From positions 1-18,204 of the forward strand of contig CALFZO010000027.1 of NCBI GenBank assembly GCA_937952305.1: 18,204 nucleotides of DNA. The letters are read 5' to 3'. This document shows positions 6,701 to 13,700 of this stretch, piece after piece. A program made the position numbers and the translations under genes. The DNA is from an uncultured Anaerolineales bacterium. Lineage in GTDB: Bacteria > Chloroflexota > Anaerolineae > Anaerolineales > UBA6663. The notes under the pieces are model-generated. The model had not been told where the DNA came from and did no database searches. It saw only the letters and a program-made list of their open reading frames with translations. Positions within the stretch are counted from its first letter, which is position 1. Each line of letters opens with the position of its first letter.

Positions 6701-9499
6701 TCATACCGCCAATTCACCGACAAACAATAGTAGGCTGTCAATCTGTTCCGGCGTGAACCAGCGTTCCACGGCGTCCTGGCCGAACCGGTCCAGCGGGGGC
6801 TCGTACAGATCGGCCAGCTCCAGGCGGCGTTTCTGCAGGAAGACCGTCTGCAGGGCGCGCAGGAAGAGCGTCTGGTCGGCGTTGAACGGGTTGCCGGCGA
6901 TGTACTCGGCAAACTGGCGCTGGACGACCTCGGCGTAGCCGGGCAGCCCGTCCAGGTCCAGCAAGCGCCGCAGGAACTCCAGCAGGCTGTCCACCTTCAC
7001 CGAGAAGGCCTTGCGGATATTGGCCTCCACCAGTTCCAGGTCGCCCTCGGCCAGGGTCTGCCGCAGCGTCCGCTCGAGCTCGATCAACTGGGCGTCCGTC
7101 ACCGCCTCGCCCCGGCTGAGCGCCTCGATGACGGGGTGCGTGCCGACCAGGTCCAGCACGCGCTGCTCCACGCGCTCGCGGTAATCGCGGACATAGACCC
7201 GCTCGGTGCCACCCTTGAGCAGGATAAACCCGCTCAGCGCGATGGCGTCGCGCAGGTCGATGGTCAGGAAGGGGTCCTCGCGCTCGCTGCGCGCCTTCAT
7301 CCGCTCCGCCAGGGCGTCCACGATCCCGTCCAACTGGGCGGGCGTGGCCGCCAGCAAGGCCGGCGTCAGGCAGAAATCGCGCGCCGGGATCTGCTCAGGC
7401 GAAAGCACCGTGTCTTTAAGCCGGGCGGCATCCTCGGCGATGGACTGGGCTGTGGCGGCGGGATCCTGACCGTTGAGCATCTGCAGCTTCAGCCGCTCCA
7501 CTTTGTGGGTAAACGTGGCAGCCGGCACGTCCGAGCACGTGGCGTAACGCAGCAGCGGCCCCACCCGCAGCCGCAGGAAGTCGATCTTGGCGGCGTTCAG
7601 CAACCGCCAGAAGTCATCCTGCCACGCCGCCTCGATCTGGGGGTGCACCTTGCGGACCAGGAAGGAGTCGGTCGGGATCTGAGCGATCATCCCGCGCAGG
7701 TCGGCGACGGTGCGCCGGTAGGCGTCGGAATTAGAGTCGCCTAGCAGCGCCTCCAGCAAAGCGAGCCGGGTGTTGAACAGGCTGACCAGCACCGGCAGGC
7801 TTTGCGCCGCTTCCGCCTCCGGCGACTTCTGGAAGTCATTCTCCCAGAAATCCAAGATGAGGAACTCCCGCTTGCGGCCTTCCGGAAGCCAGTCCAGGGA
7901 TCGGCAGGCCTCCTGGCTGCGCGTGCCGCGGCCGATCATCTGCTCCAATTTGATCCGCGACTGAACCGGGCGCATGAAGATCAGGTTGACCACCTCCGGC
8001 ACGTCGATGCCGGTCTCCAGCAGATCCACGGTGATGGCGATGCGCGGATAGCTCTCCTTCTTGAATTTCTCGATCAGAGAGCTTTTGTAGTCCGATTTGT
8101 AGGTGATGGTCCGCGTCAGCTCCGGATATTGCGGGTACATCTCGTTGAACACCGCCTCCAACCGCAAGGCGTGGTCCTGAGACATGGCGAAAATGATAGT
8201 CTTGCCCGGCAGTTGACCGGACTGGTCCCGGTAGCAGCGCTCCATGATCTCCTGCCATTGCTTGCGCAGGGTATCGGTGTTGCTGACCTTCTTTTCGAGC
8301 TCCGTGCCGGTGTAGTCAATGGAGTCGGGGTCCAGGCCCTGCTCAATCAGCTGATTGCGTTCCTCCTCGCCCAGGAAGGCGCCGTGGATGCCCTGGCGCT
8401 GAAAGCGGGTCTGGGCGACGGCCAGCGTGTAATCCACCAGGAACTTCTCCTGGACCGCCAGTCGATACGAATACAGGAAGGTGGGGACGTTGCCGGCGCA
8501 GCCGAACTCCAGGAACGTATTGCGGTCGATGAACTCGGCGGGCGTGGCCGTCAGGCCGACCATGCGGCTGTCGAAATAGGCCAGCACCTCGTTCCACTTG
8601 TTGAAGATCGAGCGGTGGACCTCGTCGAAGATGATCAGGTCAAAGAAGGCCGGGGTGAACTCCTCGAAGACGTTGCTGAGCGTCTGGAGCGTGGCGGCGT
8701 ACAGGCGCTTGGTCCGGTCGAGGCGGCCGGAGTAAAGGCGCTGACAGGGCTCGTCGGGCAGATGCTTCTTGAAGCCGTCGTTGAGGGCCTGTTCCACGAG
8801 GGCGTCCCGGTCAGCCACGAACAGGATGCGCCGGGCCCAGTTGGCGCGCAAGAACCTCTCCACCACCGACATGGCCGTGCGGGTCTTGCCGGTGCCGGTG
8901 GCCATGACGAGTAGGGCGCGGCGCCGGCCCTGCTCGAAGGCCTCGCTCACCCGGCGAATGGCCTCCTGCTGGTAGGCCCGGTTGGTGATGGCCGTGTTGA
9001 TGGGGATGGCGTTGAGGGGCTGCCGGTTCTGGCGCAGGTAGAGCAGGTTTTCCAGGTCATCCGGCGAGAAGAAGCCGGCGACCTCGCGCTTGTTGGCCTC
9101 GCCGGCGTCCAGGAAGTAGGTCTGCCGGCCATTGCTCATGAAGGCGAAAGGCCGGAAGCTCTGGCGCTGCTCGATCTGGCTGACGTAGAACTCGGCCTGC
9201 GCCTGCGCCAGGCGCGGATCGGTGCTGGTTCGTTTGGCTTCGACAATGGCGATGATCTCGCCGTTGGGGCGGTAGAGGGCGTAGTCGCTGATGCCGGCCG
9301 GCAGGGCGCCCTCGAAGATCTGGCCGGCGCCGCGGATGCGCCGGAGTTGCTCAGCGAGTGCGTTCCAGGCGGCGGGGTCGAAACCATCCACCGGGATCTC
9401 GAGCCCGACCTGGCTCGAGTCGCCCACGTTCCAGCCGGCCCGGGCCAGGGCGGGGTCAATCAACTGACGGCGGGTCTGAGCCTCGGTCGGAGTCGGCAT
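6701..9499 (-). CDS. hsdR: Type I restriction endonuclease subunit HsdR
   Basis: A 932-residue restriction and translocation subunit. The N-terminal nuclease domain shows a PD-(D/E)XK site: D72 in ISDYALY and E87-A-K89 in IVEAK. The SF2 motor follows: Walker A ATGTGKT (200-206), DEVH (292-295), TATP (317-320), the motif V-type segment LLETGIDVPEV (493-503) and motif VI QMIGRGTRS (520-528). The C-terminal half is helical and should bind HsdM, as in EcoEI-type R subunits. ATG 9499-9497 gives MPTPTEAQTRRQLIDPALAR, the usual N-terminus. The frame stays open upstream to 9910, but that part is proline/arginine-rich shadow and overlaps the neighbouring transposase. The ribosome binding site is weak (AGG, 4 bases before ATG). 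It is the first gene of the leftward operon and looks intact. Confidence 0.96.
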   Translation of the reverse strand: MPTPTEAQTRRQLIDPALARAGWNVGDSSQVGLEIPVDGFDPAAWNALAEQLRRIRGAGQIFEGALPAGISDYALYRPNGEIIAIVEAKRTSTDPRLAQAQAEFYVSQIEQRQSFRPFAFMSNGRQTYFLDAGEANKREVAGFFSPDDLENLLYLRQNRQPLNAIPINTAITNRAYQQEAIRRVSEAFEQGRRRALLVMATGTGKTRTAMSVVERFLRANWARRILFVADRDALVEQALNDGFKKHLPDEPCQRLYSGRLDRTKRLYAATLQTLSNVFEEFTPAFFDLIIFDEVHRSIFNKWNEVLAYFDSRMVGLTATPAEFIDRNTFLEFGCAGNVPTFLYSYRLAVQEKFLVDYTLAVAQTRFQRQGIHGAFLGEEERNQLIEQGLDPDSIDYTGTELEKKVSNTDTLRKQWQEIMERCYRDQSGQLPGKTIIFAMSQDHALRLEAVFNEMYPQYPELTRTITYKSDYKSSLIEKFKKESYPRIAITVDLLETGIDVPEVVNLIFMRPVQSRIKLEQMIGRGTRSQEACRSLDWLPEGRKREFLILDFWENDFQKSPEAEAAQSLPVLVSLFNTRLALLEALLGDSNSDAYRRTVADLRGMIAQIPTDSFLVRKVHPQIEAAWQDDFWRLLNAAKIDFLRLRVGPLLRYATCSDVPAATFTHKVERLKLQMLNGQDPAATAQSIAEDAARLKDTVLSPEQIPARDFCLTPALLAATPAQLDGIVDALAERMKARSEREDPFLTIDLRDAIALSGFILLKGGTERVYVRDYRERVEQRVLDLVGTHPVIEALSRGEAVTDAQLIELERTLRQTLAEGDLELVEANIRKAFSVKVDSLLEFLRRLLDLDGLPGYAEVVQRQFAEYIAGNPFNADQTLFLRALQTVFLQKRRLELADLYEPPLDRFGQDAVERWFTPEQIDSLLLFVGELAV

Positions 9500-9539
9500 C
9501 GCACCTGTCGACGGCGTTTCTGGATTAGTCCCTGCGGCT

Positions 9540-9560
9540 GGCCCGCCTCGGCAGCGGGCC
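9540..9560 (-). promoter_or_regulatory. GC-rich hairpin in the hsdR mRNA leader
   Basis: GGCCCGC (9540-9546), a 7-base loop, then GCGGGCC (9554-9560) form a perfect 7-bp stem about 40 bases before the hsdR start codon and downstream of the candidate promoter. It would form in the leader RNA. No T-tract follows in the leftward direction, so it is not an obvious terminator; it might affect translation or transcript stability. Confidence 0.4.
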
Positions 9561-9634
9561 GTTGGGGAACAGGCCCGGCTCATCCCCTCATCCTGCTCCA
9601 AGTCCCAGGCCGCCTGCCGGGCATGACGAGGCGG

Positions 9635-9663
9635 ATTATAGCCGCGCCTCAAGGCGAAGCCAA
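9635..9663 (-). promoter_or_regulatory. Candidate promoter of the hsdR operon
   Basis: On the minus strand TTGGCT (9663-9658) and a perfect TATAAT (9640-9635) are separated by exactly 17 bases. Transcription would begin near 9628, giving a leader of about 130 bases before hsdR. The -10 box is flanked by short dyads (GCGG/CCGC), and CGCCT-CA-AGGCG lies in the spacer at 9645-9656. CCGCCT/AGGCGG dyads at 9610-9634 could be operator half-sites. The -35 box lies just inside the 55-base repeat that starts at 9656. Confidence 0.55.
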
Positions 9664-9710
9664 CACCGGGGCCGCTCCAGGGTATGTTTACGCCAAACCG
9701 GCGCCCGGCC
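9656..9710. repeat. 55-bp exact repeat, left copy
   Basis: These 55 bases (from GAAGCCAACACCGGGG to GCGCCCGGCC) recur without mismatch at 18150-18204, in the same orientation. The left boundary is sharp: the base before is C here and T in the other copy. The right boundary is not determined, because the other copy ends with the window. It could be the edge of a longer mobile or repeated element. The -35 box of the candidate hsdR promoter is inside it. Confidence 0.9.
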
Positions 9711-9725
9711 GCTCTGAGGCAAACG

Positions 9726-9760
9726 CCCAAAAAAGGCCGCCCATGGCGGCCCCTTTTGGG
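9726..9760 (-). terminator. Rho-independent terminator, probably bidirectional
   Basis: CCCAAAAAA, then GGCCGCC, a CAT loop, GGCGGCC, CC and TTTTGGG form a near-symmetric structure. Read leftward, a 7-bp GC stem is followed by TTTTTT, a textbook intrinsic terminator about 45 bases after the stop at 9802. It should stop transcription from the transposase/winged-helix frame and the surface-protein gene before the hsdR promoter. The rightward T-run is shorter. Confidence 0.85.
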
Positions 9761-9801
9761 AAGGGTCAGACTGGCCCTCTCGACACCGTAGCGCCTGATC
9801 T

Positions 9802-10101
9802 CTACACCAACTTCCACTCCACCGTCCGCTTGGTTTTGGTCGGCCGGCTCACCACCAGGCCGTCCTTCTCCAACTGCCGCAGCACGGCCTCGACCTTGGC
9901 GCGGTCCCAATGAGAACGACGGTGCAGCTCACGCTCGGTGGCCGGGGTGTTGGTCGCCGCCAAGGTGTGCAGGATGGTCAGGAGGCGCTGTTCGCGATCG
10001 TCGCCGCCCTGGGCGTGGTCCATCAGTTCCACGAACCGCCAGGCGTTGAGGCGCCAGCTTTCGGCGATCTGGTGTGCGCGGGCGTATTGGGCCAGGGTGA
10101 T
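9802..10101 (-). other. Winged-helix tail, probably from a primase/helicase-like gene
   Basis: The 99 residues ending the frame begin ITLAQYARAHQIAESWRLNA and finish KRTVEWKLV. They consist of an amphipathic helical stretch, a negatively charged linker (GGDDREQ) and a helix-turn-helix with a wing. This resembles the C-termini of DUF3987-type or similar plasmid/phage primase-like ATPases, where an AExWRxxAxR helix precedes a winged helix. The likeness is from memory and unverified. The intrinsic terminator directly downstream would then be the native end of that lost gene. Confidence 0.4.
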
Positions 10102-10660
10102 GCGCGGTCCGGCGTTGTCCCCTTCCACCGCGTAGGTGTCCCGTTTCCCGTCCGAGACGGTGTAGGTGCCAAACGCATAGCCGAGCGTGGCATACGCGTT
10201 AAAGGCATCACCGAAATACTGCCGGGCCGGCGGGCCCTGGTCGACCACGCGCTGCAATGCCAGGCTGGTCCGTTCCCAAACCACGCGGCAGCCAATAAAA
10301 CAGCGCGTGGCCCGATCCACTCTCGTCACGATGTAGAGCGTGTTTTTTGCTCTCCACAAAGGTGAAGAGTTCGTCCAACTCGGCCGTTTCCACACTCGCC
10401 GGCACAGGCGCGGGCGGGAGTTGCTCGGCTTGCGCCTTGACCCAATTGGCCACGCTTTGATGATGGACGCCCAAGTGGCGCCCGATCCGGCGCAAGTTCA
10501 TGCCATCCACGTACCATTGCACGGCGCGCCGCCGCACGGCCGGCGCACAGCCTTGGAGTTTAGGCTCGGGCGTGTATTTGCGCTGGCAGAAGCAACCCCG
10601 CTGGCGTTGGCCGGCGCGGTTTTGACGTTCGTCGGAGAGACACTGAGGGCATGTCGGCAT
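9802..10660 (-). pseudogene. IS1-type transposase, frameshifted, with a foreign winged-helix tail
   Basis: The N-terminal frame (10660 to about 10346) has a partly degenerate zinc-ribbon (CPQC, then CFCQRKYTP with C-x-C instead of C-x2-C), a helix-turn-helix (LRRIGRHLGVHHQSVANWVK) and the first catalytic aspartate in ELDELFTFVES. After the A6 run at 10343-10348 the reading shifts by +1 and continues NTLYIVTRVDRATRCFIGC, second aspartate YFGDAFNAY, and YAVEGDNAG with the presumed catalytic glutamate. This is the IS1-family order. From about 10101 the sequence no longer resembles IS1: the last 99 residues are helices plus a winged helix (TERELHRR...VEAVLRQLEKDGLVVSRP). The gene starts 47 bases downstream of the surface-protein stop. 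I found no convincing terminal inverted repeats, so element ends are not given. It is probably inactive. Confidence 0.8.
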
Positions 10661-10707
10661 GGCGCCTGTTATCTCAGGCCCACCCCTTCAGCTACTCCCA
10701 ACCAAGA

Positions 10708-13700
10708 CTACCTCCATATCATCGGCAAGAAAAGCTGATGAAGAGCGATTCCTCCGCCGGCCTCTGGGCTGTATGTTGATCGCACACCGGCAGCGTCATA
10801 GGCCTGGACAACGTAGTAATAGCTCTGGCCGGCCGCCAGTTGTACATCAAGGAAACGAGTGGCCGTAGCTTCGCCGACCAACTCGTAAGGACCTCCGGGG
10901 AATGGGCTGCGCAGAATGCGATAGCCTGCAACGCCCTCCACGGCCGGGCCATCCCAGGTAATCTGGAGAGCATTAGGATAGCTGGCTGAAGGGGCGACGC
11001 TGACGAGCGGAGGCGGTGGCAACTCGCCGATCGCCCCAATGGCGATGTCGTTGGTCGTGTTTGCATTGCCACCGGAGGCTGTGACCTGGGCATAGATTGG
11101 TTGATCGCCGGTTTTGGCCGTTATAGCGAAATTAACGGCGTAGGTCTCGTTAAAGCTCAAGGACGAAGGCACACCGGCGGTCGCCAGCAATGTCCCACCT
11201 CCCGGTGCGCCAGCGTAGAGCCCGACCGTCATACCTGCGGCCGGATCACGGCCCACATTCCGAAGGATAGCGGTGACAGCCACCTGTGTCCCAGGAGGGG
11301 CATGTTGTTGTGACAACGTCAGGGCCGGATCCAGAGCGGGGTCCGGGGCTGACGCCAGGGTGGCAGATTCAAGTGGGTCATCACCAGCCGCGATCACACT
11401 CATCGTCAGGTCAGGGCTGGCAGCCACCGAGGCCGGTGGCAGGAATGGCTGGGTCGCGAGACTACTGGCGCGTCTGACGCTGAGCACAACCATTTGACCG
11501 CTTGAGCCGTCGACGGCCAGAGCGGGCTGCCAATGCTGGGCCGCGTCATTTGTCAAATAGAGCGGCGCGCTGAACTCGCCCAGAAGAACCCGACGACTTA
11601 GTGCCAGTTGCCCGAGGATTCCGTTCGTGTTCGGGTCGCCAAATCGCCGAAAGGCCAGCACGGTTTCGTAGGAGGCGCTACTTCCCGAACTGAGCAACGG
11701 GCGCTCGGCGCGGATATGTTGACCATGCTCGTCAAGCACTGGCTCGACGTTCATGATTGACCCTCCGAACACTTCGTAAGTTGCTGTCCAGAGCACAGCC
11801 TGGTTGCCGATCCCTGTGGCGGTCAGGCCGTCCGCGTCAGCACCATGTACCAGGAAGGCGATCTGACCCATTGGGATCTCGGGCTGCATGATCAAGCTCA
11901 CCGAGGCCGAGCCAGCGCCTGCCGGCAATTCGCTCGGGGACGTGATCTCCCACCGCCCGGGCGAGTAGATGCTGGTCTGGGCCAGGACAAGGTGGCGGTC
12001 GCTGACTGTGGTGAGTTGTCCGTCATGATCGGCTGTCCAAACCAAAGCACTGATGCTCGTATTCCCCCAGTAGGGAATGCGGGCGACACTCACCTGAGCA
12101 TTCATCCAGCCCGCTAGTTCATCTGCACCCAGGTCAAAGCCCGCTAGCTGTGGGCGGGTGTCGCCATCAATGTCGCTGGCCACCCCAGCATCGACGCCGC
12201 GGTCCAGCGCCAGAGAGGCAGTAGTTAGGTGGAATCCATCTGCCGCAAGGGCCGGATCGCCTTGCTGGGGATTCTGCACGGACACGGTAGCCGTTGGGGC
12301 CTGCGCAATGGTCAGGGGGGTATCAAACCAGAGGATACCGTTAACGGCGACTTCGTTGCCGCCGGTGATGCGGAGACCCACTGAGTGGCTGACGAGGATG
12401 GTGTTGGTCAGCGTCACCGAACTGGCGGTAGTCCCTTCATTGGCTACGTACACTCCACTGCCATCGCCGCCCGCATTCCGAGTGACAGTGGTGTGTATGA
12501 GCCGGGGGGCGGAGGCCCAAATGTAGAGGCCCGTGCCATTCCGATTGCTCTGATTGCGGGCCACGATGTTGTTTGTCAGTATCGCATTGCTATGATAAAG
12601 AGAAAAACCACCGCCATCATATTGGGCGGTGTTCGATATGACGGCATTGCCGTTTAGGGTAGCAGGGCTGTACCAGAGGTTTATGCCGCCACCCCAGCCA
12701 CCTGTATTCGCAATGACCTTATTCGTGCTCAGCGTGGCAGCACTGTAATAGAGGTAGACTCCACCACCATTCTGACGCGCCAAGTTTGAACTCAGTGTGT
12801 TGTCGATGAGCAGTGCAGCATTGGAGGAGGACAGACAGAGGCCGCCGCCATAATCGCTGGTGTTAGCGGTAATCGTATTGCCGCTGAGGGTGGCGGCGCT
12901 GGAGTAGAGGTAGGCCCCACCACCCCACACGGGTGCGGTGTTGGCATCAATCCGATTGCCGGTGACCATGGCCGGGCTAGCATAGAGATGCAAGCCTCCC
13001 CCGGAATGTTGGGCCGTATTTGAAGTAACCGAATTGGCGTTGAGGATGGCCGCACTATTGTATAGATAAACCCCGCCACCGTAGTCCGCCGTATTGTCGT
13101 AAATCCAGTTGCGGCTCAGAGTTGCTGTGGCAGTTATGATGTACACCCCCCCACCAGCATCGCCAGGCCACGGAGCTCCCATCAAACCTGCAGCATTGCC
13201 ATTTGTCAAGCGCAGACCCGCGATCGTTGGGCTGATGCTCCCAGTAATGTATATCACCCGTCCTTTGCCCTGTGCATCCAGGATTGTTGGGTTGGCGTCA
13301 GGATTGGCCGTTGCCCAATTCGCAGTCGTGTAACCACCCAGGATCGTGATGGCCTTACTGATTTGCACCAATTGCGAGACCCCGCCCCGCGTCTGCACAC
13401 CCGTATATGTCCCAGCAGCGATTTTAATCGTGTCGCCCGGGTTGGCCGCGTCGACTGCGGACTGAATATTCGTGTACGGGCAGGTGGGGCAGACATGCAA
13501 CTCGGCTATTGCGCCACTATTCAGGGCGAACTGCCTGTCCAGGCTTTCGCCGGTGGCTGGCAACTTATGTAGGCTGACCGAGCCACTTGGCGCCGGCCGC
13601 GCGTCCAGCAGATCGATCGCCATCCAGGTTTTCGCTGCGGCATCCCATTGCGTGACCGCGATGCGCCAGTCCTGGCGTGTGGCCGCATTGCCGTCTATAT

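Noticed and set aside
7802..8914. Rightward open frame of 370 codons opposite hsdR
   Set aside because: Antisense shadow of the helicase part of hsdR; no ribosome binding site and no family resemblance.
9500..9910. Upstream extension of the hsdR reading frame by 137 codons
   Set aside because: The extension crosses the terminator, the 55-base repeat and the candidate promoter, overlaps the transposase tail, and is arginine/glycine/proline-rich. The family N-terminus starts at ATG 9499.
10660..10720. GGTAGTCTTGG near the surface-protein stop and GGTATGTTTACG at 9682 as IS1-type terminal repeats
   Set aside because: Only the first four bases and scattered later ones agree, there is no target duplication, and the 9682 site lies inside the 55-base repeat, not at its edge.
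12534..13155. Regularly spaced repeats that could be mistaken for a CRISPR-like array
   Set aside because: The 78-base period is in frame inside the surface-protein gene, encodes beta-helix coils, and the units are divergent throughout, with no constant repeats or unique spacers.
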